In this document: positions 58,033-64,000 of the stretch, one piece after another | How the letters are laid out: every line of letters begins with the position of its first letter | How positions within the stretch are numbered: the stretch's first letter is position 1 | NCBI GenBank assembly: GCA_035934235.1 | Contig: DASYYB010000025.1 | Location: forward strand, 1 to 64,000 | Direction: 5' to 3' | Length of the DNA stretch: 64,000 nucleotides | Source of the DNA: REEB95 sp035934235 | Lineage (GTDB): Bacteria; Pseudomonadota; Alphaproteobacteria; ATCC43930; CGMCC-115725 | Program-made: the position numbers and the translations under genes | Notes under the pieces: model-generated | Database searches by the model: none | Told to the model about the DNA's origin: nothing | The model's input: only the letters and a program-made list of their open reading frames with translations

Positions 58033-58686
58033 GTGGTAAGTGAAAGGCGCGGAGCGGTGGCGCAGGGTGGAAATCTCGCCGAGACGGTGAGGTTGCTCGA
58101 CGACGTCTCCAAGCGAAGCATACCGAACCAGCGCGCCCTGGCACGGCAAATTGGAGTGTCGGTCGGGCTCGTCAACGCGCTGTTGCATCGTGCTGTTCGC
58201 AAGGGCCTCATCAAGATCAAAGAAGCGCCGGCGCGACGCTACGGCTATTACCTCACGCCGAAAGGTTTTGCCGAGAAGAGTCGCCTTATTGCGGAATACC
58301 TTGACTACTCGCTCAATTTTTTTCGTCTGGCACGCCAAGAATACAGCGATCTGTTTGCGCGGTGTGAGGCGGCAGGCCGAAAACGAATTCTGCTCTCTGG
58401 AGCGGATGAGTTGGCGGAAATTGCATCATTATCGGCGCATGGTACGGGCATCGAGCTCATCGGGATTTTCGATCGGACCACGAATCAGGCGCATATCGCA
58501 GGTTTGCCAGTGGTGCGTGATCTCGTAGCGCTTGGGACCATTGATATGGTTGTGCTCACGAGTACCCGAAATGCTCAAGAGATCTATGAAGAGTTGAGCG
58601 ATACTCTTGGTCCAGATCGTGTATTGGCGCCAGAGTTCCTTCGTGTTTCAACGCGGCAAAATACCGGGGAGAAACGCGATGCATGA
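58033..58686 (+). CDS. winged-helix transcriptional regulator with C-terminal Rossmann-like sensor domain
   Basis: A 217-residue protein. Residues 17-80 form a MarR-like winged helix (ALARQIGVSVGLVNALLHRA, wing KEAPARRYGYYLTPKG). Residues about 116-190 look like the nucleotide-binding domain found at the N-terminus of CapD-type polysaccharide enzymes: RILLSGADELAEIASL, then ELIGIFDRT, GLPVVRDLVAL and IDMVVLTSTR. Sensing a nucleotide or nucleotide-sugar is inferred. GTG start with GAGG upstream. The gene overlaps the antiterminator start by eight bases. Confidence 0.78.
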   Translation: MVSERRGAVAQGGNLAETVRLLDDVSKRSIPNQRALARQIGVSVGLVNALLHRAVRKGLIKIKEAPARRYGYYLTPKGFAEKSRLIAEYLDYSLNFFRLARQEYSDLFARCEAAGRKRILLSGADELAEIASLSAHGTGIELIGIFDRTTNQAHIAGLPVVRDLVALGTIDMVVLTSTRNAQEIYEELSDTLGPDRVLAPEFLRVSTRQNTGEKRDA

Positions 58687-59182
58687 CGCGGGTTGGCTGG
58701 TTGTTCGAACACAGCCTTGCGCCGAGGAAAAAGCGCGATCCCATCTCGTCAATCAGGGGTTTGCGCCTTATCTTCCGCGTTATCGTCGACGTGTGGTGCA
58801 TGCGCGCCGCGCCAGAATGGTGCTCCGGCCACTTTTTCCGGCATATCTCTTTGTGCGATTTGATCCTGCCAAGACACGCTGGCGGTCGATCAACGGCACC
58901 GTGGGCGTCCGGTATGTATTGACCGACGGTGAGCGGCCCAGGTGTGTGCCTGAGCGGGTCGTGCAGGAGATCGTGACGCGCGAGGATGAGACTGGAGTGG
59001 TTACGCTGAACGGACCCTCGCTTGTACGAGGCCAGGAGGTCCGGTTGGTTGATGGGCCGATGGCCGATGTCTGTGGAATTTTTGAGGAAGTGCACGACGG
59101 CGAACGCGTGCTGCTGCTACTCACGCTCCTCGGTCGCAGCGTGCGGGTGGTCGTGCCCGCGAGTGCAGTCGCGGCGGCGTGA
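58679..59182 (+). CDS. RfaH/NusG-family transcription antiterminator
   Basis: A 167-residue NusG paralog. The NGN domain has WLVVRTQPCAEEKARSHL and PLFPAYLFVRFD, and the C-terminal KOW part has GQEVRLVDGPMADVCGIFEE. As a paralog inside an exopolysaccharide operon it should keep RNA polymerase going through the long transcript. An ops-like sequence lies 75 bp past its stop codon. Overlap with the upstream regulator indicates co-translation. Confidence 0.9.
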   Translation: MHDAGWLVVRTQPCAEEKARSHLVNQGFAPYLPRYRRRVVHARRARMVLRPLFPAYLFVRFDPAKTRWRSINGTVGVRYVLTDGERPRCVPERVVQEIVTREDETGVVTLNGPSLVRGQEVRLVDGPMADVCGIFEEVHDGERVLLLLTLLGRSVRVVVPASAVAAA

Positions 59183-59187
59183 TGTGA

Positions 59188-59209
59188 CCGGCCGCGAAAT
59201 AGCGGCCGG
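59188..59209 (+). promoter_or_regulatory. strong hairpin just after the antiterminator gene
   Basis: CCGGCCGC / GCGGCCGG with a six-base GAAATA loop, a perfect 8-bp stem starting five bases past the stop codon. There is no T-run after it, so it is more likely a pause or attenuator hairpin than a full terminator. Confidence 0.6.
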
Positions 59210-59233
59210 AAACCTTGAAAACGGATTCAGCCT

Positions 59234-59250
59234 GGTGACCATGAGTCACC
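59234..59250 (+). promoter_or_regulatory. inverted repeat preceding the ops-like site
   Basis: GGTGAC-CATGA-GTCACC, perfect six-base arms, ending six bases before the ops-like element. It could form an RNA hairpin behind a paused polymerase or serve as a DNA operator. Confidence 0.5.
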
Positions 59251-59255
59251 CGGAG

Positions 59256-59267
59256 TGCGGTAGCATG
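59256..59267 (+). promoter_or_regulatory. ops-like antiterminator recruitment element
   Basis: TGCGGTAGCATG compares with the enterobacterial ops consensus GGCGGTAGnnTG. Only the first base departs from the fixed positions, and the conserved GCGGTAG core is intact. It lies 48 bp before the first sugar-enzyme gene and directly after the RfaH/NusG-like gene. Position and sequence together make it a credible recruitment site. Confidence 0.65.
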
Positions 59268-59315
59268 CCGAGATCTTTTGGGGGAATCTGACACAGGATT
59301 TCGAGGGCGGGTGAT

Positions 59316-59903
59316 ATGACGAGCTTTTCCAAAGTGTTTCTCGACCATGCTCGCGATATTTGCGAGCGGCTGGACTATGCAGCGATTGACGATATCGCCG
59401 CCGGTATCGCTGCCGTACGCGATCGCGGCGGTCGATTGTTCGTTCTCGGCGTCGGGGGAAGCGCCGGCAACGCGAGCCACGCGGTCAATGACTTTCGCAA
59501 ATTGTGCGATGTTGAAGCTTATGCGCCGACCGACAACGTATCTGAACTGACCGCGCGTACGAACGACGAGGGTTGGGAAACGGTTTTTGCTGCATGGCTC
59601 AGGACCAGCCGTGCGAATGCCAAGGACGCGATCATGGTGTTCTCGGTCGGGGGCGGCAACGCCGAGGCCAATGTGAGTATGAACCTCGTGCATGCGGTTA
59701 AAGAGGCCAAAGAGCGTCACTTAGCTGTGTACGGCATTGTGGGGCGCGATGGTGGATATACCGCCCGAGCAGCTGATCGTGCGGTGGTGGTGCCGACAGT
59801 TGATCCGGCACTTGTGACGCCCCATGCTGAAGCGTTTCAGGCGATCGTATGGCACTGTCTCGTGTCGCATCCGGCGCTGAAGAAAAACGCCACCAAGTGG
59901 TGA
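59316..59903 (+). CDS. SIS-domain sedoheptulose-7-phosphate isomerase-like protein (GmhA family)
   Basis: A 195-residue SIS-fold protein with GVGGSAGNASHAVNDFRK (45-62), the phosphosugar-binding loop of GmhA-type isomerases, and GGGNAEANVSMNLV. GmhA turns sedoheptulose-7-phosphate into a D-glycero-heptose-7-phosphate. The neighbours (phosphatase, transaldolase, nucleotidyltransferase-kinase) support this role. First enzyme gene after the ops-like site. Confidence 0.85.
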   Translation: MTSFSKVFLDHARDICERLDYAAIDDIAAGIAAVRDRGGRLFVLGVGGSAGNASHAVNDFRKLCDVEAYAPTDNVSELTARTNDEGWETVFAAWLRTSRANAKDAIMVFSVGGGNAEANVSMNLVHAVKEAKERHLAVYGIVGRDGGYTARAADRAVVVPTVDPALVTPHAEAFQAIVWHCLVSHPALKKNATKW

Positions 59904-59922
59904 TGGGGCGCCGACGTCTGTA

Positions 59923-60492
59923 ATGAAAGCGGCCGTGTTCCTTGACCGAGACGGGGTGTTGTCGATCCCCGAATTTCGTAACGGTCGGTCTTATGCCCCG
60001 CGCCGTCTCGAAAAATTCGTAATTTACGAGGACGCCGTTGCCGCGGTGGACCGCTTGAAGCGCGCCGGGTTCGTCGTGATTGTCGTAACCAACCAACCCG
60101 ATGTCGGCGCTGGTCTCGTTTCCCGCGAGACAGTCGAGGCGATGCATGACCTTCTCCGGGCAACCGTAGCCGTGGATGATATCGAGGTATGCTATGAGAC
60201 GCGCGACCAGGCAACCGAACGCCGCAAACCGGGTGCCGGTATGCTGCGAGATGCAGCGGCAAAATGGATGATTGATCTGAGTCAGAGTTTTATGGTCGGT
60301 GACCGCGTGAGTGACATCGAAGCCGGGCGGCGCGCCGGCTGTATGACGGTATTTATCGACCGCCGATACAGTGAGCCAGGCTCGCAAGGGCCGAACACCG
60401 TGGTAGTCCGCAATTTGGCTGAAGCCGTGGCATGGATTTGCGACACCACCGAAGGGACAGTAAAAGATGACGGCCGTGGGGCGGAACAGTGA
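59923..60492 (+). CDS. HAD-IIIA phosphatase, heptose 1,7-bisphosphate phosphatase-like (GmhB family)
   Basis: A 189-residue HAD-IIIA enzyme. The nucleophile and acid are Asp8 and Asp10 in FLDRDGVLSIP; TNQPDVG, Lys102 and VGDRVSDIEAG complete the active site. The zinc-loop cysteines common in GmhB are missing: Cys90-Tyr-Glu stands for Cys-x-His and ATERRKP for CxCRKP. It probably removes the 7-phosphate of a heptose bisphosphate. It overlaps the transaldolase gene in GTGA. Confidence 0.85.
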   Translation: MKAAVFLDRDGVLSIPEFRNGRSYAPRRLEKFVIYEDAVAAVDRLKRAGFVVIVVTNQPDVGAGLVSRETVEAMHDLLRATVAVDDIEVCYETRDQATERRKPGAGMLRDAAAKWMIDLSQSFMVGDRVSDIEAGRRAGCMTVFIDRRYSEPGSQGPNTVVVRNLAEAVAWICDTTEGTVKDDGRGAEQ

Positions 60493-61208
60493 CGAGACCT
60501 GAGAAATTGAAGATCAAGATTTTCGCTGATGGAGCGGACTTGGCTGGCATCCTTGAGATGTACGCCAATCCGCTTATCCGCGGATTCACGACGAATCCAA
60601 CCTTAATGAGGAAGGCCGGCGTCGCCGACTACGAGGCCTTTGCCAAAGCGCTCTTGATCAAGGTGCGCGACCGGCCGGTGTCGTTAGAAGTGTTTGCCGA
60701 TGACTTTGCTGAGATGGAGCGACAGGCGCGCAAGATTGCATCCTGGGGCGCCAACGTTAACGTCAAAATTCCGATTACCGATACTAAGGGCACGAGCGCG
60801 GCTCCGCTGATTGAACGTTTGTCGAAATCCGGTGTGATCGTCAACGTCACGGCGATGATGACGCTCGAACAGGTGCGCGCGGTCAGAGGGGCATTGGTGC
60901 CGGATACTCCGGCAATCGTCTCAGTGTTCGCCGGGCGTGTTGCGGATACGGGTGTGGATCCCGTGCCTCATATGGCGGAATGCTTGCGCATCCTTTCCGA
61001 CAGACCAAAAGCGGAACTCCTTTGGGCTAGTCCGCGTGAGTTGCTCAATGTCTTTCAGGCTGATGCCATCGGGTGTCACATCATCACCGCGACCAACGAT
61101 ATTTTGAAAAAGCTCGATTTGGTCGGCAAAGACTTGGGCGCTTATTCGCGCGAAACAGTCGAAATGTTTCGCCGTGATGCTGTGTCTGCCGGCTACGATA
61201 TCGGCTGA
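60489..61208 (+). CDS. transaldolase (small TalC/FSA-type)
   Basis: A 239-residue class I aldolase with GFTTNPTLMRKAG (TNPT at 35-38) and the Schiff-base lysine Lys93 in NVNVKIPITDT. The size fits the small transaldolase/fructose-6-phosphate aldolase group. Within this operon it would exchange carbon to or from sedoheptulose-7-phosphate, the precursor of the heptose branch. It starts with GTG overlapping the upstream stop by four bases. Confidence 0.88.
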   Translation: MTRPEKLKIKIFADGADLAGILEMYANPLIRGFTTNPTLMRKAGVADYEAFAKALLIKVRDRPVSLEVFADDFAEMERQARKIASWGANVNVKIPITDTKGTSAAPLIERLSKSGVIVNVTAMMTLEQVRAVRGALVPDTPAIVSVFAGRVADTGVDPVPHMAECLRILSDRPKAELLWASPRELLNVFQADAIGCHIITATNDILKKLDLVGKDLGAYSRETVEMFRRDAVSAGYDIG

Positions 61209-61243
61209 CAACCTTTTCAAAGATAATCAACGAGGAATTCAAC

Positions 61244-62245
61244 ATGAGGCACGTGCTTGTCACTGGCGGTGCAGGCTATATCGGTAGCTTGCTTTGTCCG
61301 CAGTTGCTGCGTAGCGGTTACAAGGTTACGGCGTTCGATACCTGCTTTTTCGGCTCGAGTTTCTTGCCGCACGGCGATCCGAATTTTCGGCTCGTCGTTG
61401 GCGATATTCGCGATCTAGATGCTGTCAAGCGCGCGCTCAATGGCATCGACATCGTCGTGAATCTCGCGTGCATTTCGAACGATGCGAGTTTTGAGCTCGA
61501 CGAAAGGCTGAGCACGACGATCAATATGGACGCGTTCGAGCCCATGGTGCTCGCCGCCAAGGCGGCTGGCGTCGGCCGGTTCGTATACGCGTCGTCGAGT
61601 TCTGTCTACGGGGTTTCCGAGGAAAAAAATGTGACCGAGGAACACCCACTGGTCCCGCTGACGCTCTACAACAAGTACAAGGGTCTATGCGAGCCGCTGC
61701 TGCGTAAGCACACGAGCCGTGAATTTGTAGGCGTAATTTTCCGCCCGGCGACCGTATGCGGCTATGCGCCGCGTCAGCGTCTTGATCTATCGGTGAATAT
61801 CCTGACGAATCATGCGGTCACCAACAGGAAGATTACCGTGTTCGGTGGCGCGCAAATGCGCCCGAACCTGCACATCCAAGATTATTGCGACGCCGTGGAA
61901 TTGTTCATGACCGCGCCGGCGGACAAGATCGCAAATCAGATTTTCAACGTCGGATTCCAGAACATGAGCATCGCCGATCTTGCGGCGCTGACGAAGAAGG
62001 TGGTCGAGGAGGTGTTTCCCGAAAAAGCGCCGATCGATATTGTCACCACGCCGAGTAACGACAATCGCTCCTATCACATCAACTCCGATAAGGTGATGCG
62101 CGTTTTAGGCTTCAAGCCACGACATACGATTGAAGACGCAATTCGCGATTTGTGCCGGGCATTTGCCGAGGGCAAGTTGCCCAACAGCATGACCGATGAT
62201 CGCTACTACAACGTCCGCACGTTGAAGGCTACCAAAGCCGCATGA
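61244..62245 (+). CDS. NAD-dependent sugar-nucleotide epimerase/dehydratase
   Basis: A 333-residue extended SDR with GGAGYIGSLLCPQLL, ASSSSVYGVSEEKN and the catalytic Y-x-x-x-K as LYNKYKGLCE. RPATVCGYAPRQRLDLSVN is a common stretch in heptose- or mannose-type epimerases. AGGA precedes the ATG. It overlaps the next epimerase gene by four bases. The exact sugar nucleotide is not known. Confidence 0.88.
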   Translation: MRHVLVTGGAGYIGSLLCPQLLRSGYKVTAFDTCFFGSSFLPHGDPNFRLVVGDIRDLDAVKRALNGIDIVVNLACISNDASFELDERLSTTINMDAFEPMVLAAKAAGVGRFVYASSSSVYGVSEEKNVTEEHPLVPLTLYNKYKGLCEPLLRKHTSREFVGVIFRPATVCGYAPRQRLDLSVNILTNHAVTNRKITVFGGAQMRPNLHIQDYCDAVELFMTAPADKIANQIFNVGFQNMSIADLAALTKKVVEEVFPEKAPIDIVTTPSNDNRSYHINSDKVMRVLGFKPRHTIEDAIRDLCRAFAEGKLPNSMTDDRYYNVRTLKATKAA

Positions 62246-63261
62246 GTCGTCGTCCGATCGCGCTTGTCACCGGTGGAGCGGGCTTCATCGGTTCGCACAT
62301 GGTCGACCTGCTGCTCGGTCGTGGGTACGCGGTGCGGGTCGTCGACAACTTGAAGGGAGGGCATGAGAGCAATCTCGCCCACCACGCAGGTAGCGCTGAC
62401 CTTGCCGTCGAATGGGTGGATGTTCGTGATTTGGCGCCCGAGGCCGCCATCTTCAAGGATGTGCGCTACGTATTTCACTTTGCTGGCATCGGCGACATTG
62501 TTCCTTCCATCGAGCGCCCAACAGAGTACATGTCGACGAACGTGCAAGGCACGGTGCACGTTCTTGAAGGTGCGCGCGCCGCCGGTGTGACGAAGTTCGT
62601 CTATGCAGCCTCATCGTCCTGTTACGGACTGGCTGCAACGCCGACACGCGAAGACCATCCGATCAAGCCGCAATACCCGTACGCATTGTCGAAATACATG
62701 GGCGAGCAGGCCACGTTTCATTGGCACCAAGTGTATGGTCTGGCGGTCAACTCGATTTGTATTTTTAACGCCTACGGTCCGCGCGTCCGCACAACTGGCG
62801 TTTATGGTGCGGTTTTCGGGGTGTTCTTTCGCCAGAAGCTTGCGCAGAAACCTTTCACGGTCGTAGGCGATGGAAACCAGACTCGAGATTTCGTCTATGC
62901 CACCGACGTTGCCACGTCGTTTTTGGCAGCAGCAGAGACGTCTATTGTCGGTGAACGGTTCAATGTTGGTGCGGGCAATCCCCAGTCGGTCAACCGGCTC
63001 GTGTCGATCCTTGGCGGCGATGTGACCTACGTTCCCAAGCGACCCGGCGAGCCGGATTGCACGTTCGCGGATATCGGAAAAATCACATCGCAGCTCGGGT
63101 GGAAGCCGACGGTCGCATTCGAGGATGGAGTGCACCGTATGCTCACCGACATTGAACGTTGGCGCGATGCCCCACTGTGGGATCCGGCTTCGATCGAGCG
63201 TGCGACCGAAACCTGGTTTCGCTATCTCGGCAAGGAAGTGGCTGGACAGGGGGATCGATGA
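62242..63261 (+). CDS. NAD-dependent sugar-nucleotide epimerase/dehydratase
   Basis: A 339-residue extended SDR with GGAGFIGSHMVDLLLG, AASSSCYGLAATPT and the Y-x-x-x-K motif YALSKYMGEQ. FNAYGPRVRTTGVYGAVFGV resembles UDP-glucose 4-epimerase and dTDP/GDP-hexose relatives. It is the second of two adjacent SDRs, suggesting a two-step modification of one NDP-sugar. It overlaps the next gene in ATGA. Confidence 0.88.
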   Translation: MSRRPIALVTGGAGFIGSHMVDLLLGRGYAVRVVDNLKGGHESNLAHHAGSADLAVEWVDVRDLAPEAAIFKDVRYVFHFAGIGDIVPSIERPTEYMSTNVQGTVHVLEGARAAGVTKFVYAASSSCYGLAATPTREDHPIKPQYPYALSKYMGEQATFHWHQVYGLAVNSICIFNAYGPRVRTTGVYGAVFGVFFRQKLAQKPFTVVGDGNQTRDFVYATDVATSFLAAAETSIVGERFNVGAGNPQSVNRLVSILGGDVTYVPKRPGEPDCTFADIGKITSQLGWKPTVAFEDGVHRMLTDIERWRDAPLWDPASIERATETWFRYLGKEVAGQGDR

Positions 63262-64000
63262 TCGTCCCGTTGATGGATCGCTATCGGCATAAGATCAAGA
63301 CGCCGGAAGAATTGCGCGCAATCGTCGGTGCGCGGCCGCGTAAGCAGCGCGTGATTATGTGCCATGGCGTGTTCGATGTCGTGCATCCTGGGCACGTCAG
63401 GCATTTGCTCTATGCCAAAAGCAAGGCGGAGATCCTCGTTGCGAGCATTACGGCTGATAAGCACATCACGAAGGGTTCTCATCGGCCGCACATCACGCAG
63501 GATCTGCGCGCGGTCAATCTCGCGGCTTTCGAGATGGTCGATTACGTCATCATCGACCGAAATGATAAGCCGCTGGCAAATATCGCGTTGATTCAGCCGG
63601 ACTATTTCGCAAAGGGTTTCGAGTACAACGCGGTAGGTCCGGCACCGAAATCCGCCGAAGAGGCCGAAGTGGTCGAATCCTATGGCGGCGAGATGATCTT
63701 CACGCCCGGTGATGTGGTCTATTCATCAAGCGCTCTCATCAACCTTGCGCCACCATCGGTTAAGCTCGAGACGCTGCAGATTCTGATGGAGCGTTACGGG
63801 CTAACGTTCGACGGACTGCGCAAAGTCTTGGATGACATGGCAGGTAAGCGCGTTCACGTCGTTGGTGACACTATCATCGACAGCTATACGCACTGCGCCA
63901 TGGTCGGCGGACAAACCAAGACGCCGACAATGAGTGTTCTCTATGAGCGGCGCGTCGATTATGTCGGGGGCGCCGGCGTTGTCGCCAAGCATCTGAAGGC
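63258..64000 (+). CDS. nucleotidyltransferase-PfkB kinase fusion (HldE-like, domains in reverse order), 3' end cut by the window
   Basis: 247 residues are visible, running off the right edge. Residues 30-165 are a cytidylyl/adenylyltransferase domain with the HIGH-type motif HPGH (43-46) in CHGVFDVVHPGHVRHLLYA. From about 185 a PfkB-type sugar kinase starts: GKRVHVVGDTIIDSYTHC, followed by the typical YVGGAGVVAKHLK. In Escherichia coli HldE the kinase comes first and the transferase second. It should phosphorylate heptose-7-phosphate and then attach a nucleotide. Confidence 0.88.
   Translation, partial: MIVPLMDRYRHKIKTPEELRAIVGARPRKQRVIMCHGVFDVVHPGHVRHLLYAKSKAEILVASITADKHITKGSHRPHITQDLRAVNLAAFEMVDYVIIDRNDKPLANIALIQPDYFAKGFEYNAVGPAPKSAEEAEVVESYGGEMIFTPGDVVYSSSALINLAPPSVKLETLQILMERYGLTFDGLRKVLDDMAGKRVHVVGDTIIDSYTHCAMVGGQTKTPTMSVLYERRVDYVGGAGVVAKHLK

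Overview
The window is high-G+C DNA from an alphaproteobacterium. The evidence is an rrn operon ending 5S rRNA then initiator tRNA, a DivK-PleD-RpmG block, an HdaA-type DnaA regulator, an EipB (DUF1849) envelope protein, hopanoid genes hpnI/K/L and an alphaproteobacterial Zur/znu locus. The order DUF2066 / CDP-alcohol transferase / PerM / HdaA / Ppk1 / Ppx / Rnd / AspRS suggests a Rhodospirillales-like or related soil lineage. The genus cannot be fixed from the sequence alone.

Layout. 1-300: 5S rRNA, tRNA-fMet and a hairpin. 325-7451: metal homeostasis. This holds an OprB-type porin, an NRAMP-related transporter with two small partner proteins, an RcnR/DmeR-type repressor with C-tract operators, and znuA-znuC-znuB facing zur. 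Three matching 18-bp palindromic sites (before the porin, znuA and zur) tie the porin to the zinc regulon. 7489-9011: a MgtC/DUF4010 membrane protein and a 50-aa protein. 9094-13681: livG-F-J-H-M branched-chain amino-acid-type ABC operon. 13839-17799: debranching-type glucosidase, MFS transporter and PRC-barrel protein. 17949-21060: two-component genes, including a hybrid kinase whose ATP site looks dead. 21329-22134: three small unknown genes. 22150-23727: CYTH/CHAD protein. 23848-35795: aldo/keto reductase, then the housekeeping block of DUF2066, CDP-alcohol transferase, PerM, hdaA, sixA-like, ppk1, ppx, rnd and aspS. 35872-39467: eipB, divK, pleD, rpmG, yjbQ. 39777-42854: hpnI-hpnK-hpnL. 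42851-49763: MFS, maiA, a short-chain dehydrogenase relic and a second liv-type ABC operon with a fused LivH-LivM permease.

49862 to the end is a surface-polysaccharide region. It holds methyltransferases, an epimerase and a DegT aminotransferase. A roughly 1,207-residue protein joins a GT4 glycosyltransferase, an 8-TM UPF0104-type membrane domain and an O-antigen polymerase/ligase-like domain. From 58033 a compact operon runs off the right edge: a winged-helix regulator with a Rossmann-like sensor domain, an RfaH/NusG-like antiterminator, then GmhA-like isomerase, GmhB-like phosphatase, transaldolase, two sugar epimerases/dehydratases and a nucleotidyltransferase-PfkB fusion. Together these could build an NDP-heptose or derived sugar from sedoheptulose-7-phosphate. 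Between the antiterminator gene and the first enzyme gene lies an 11-base match, with one mismatch, to the enterobacterial ops pause element used by RfaH. Two tandem palindromes two helical turns apart overlap the operon promoter. This self-regulated heptose/EPS operon and the three-module fusion are the best candidates for undescribed biology here. I saw no CRISPR array, insertion sequence or prophage.
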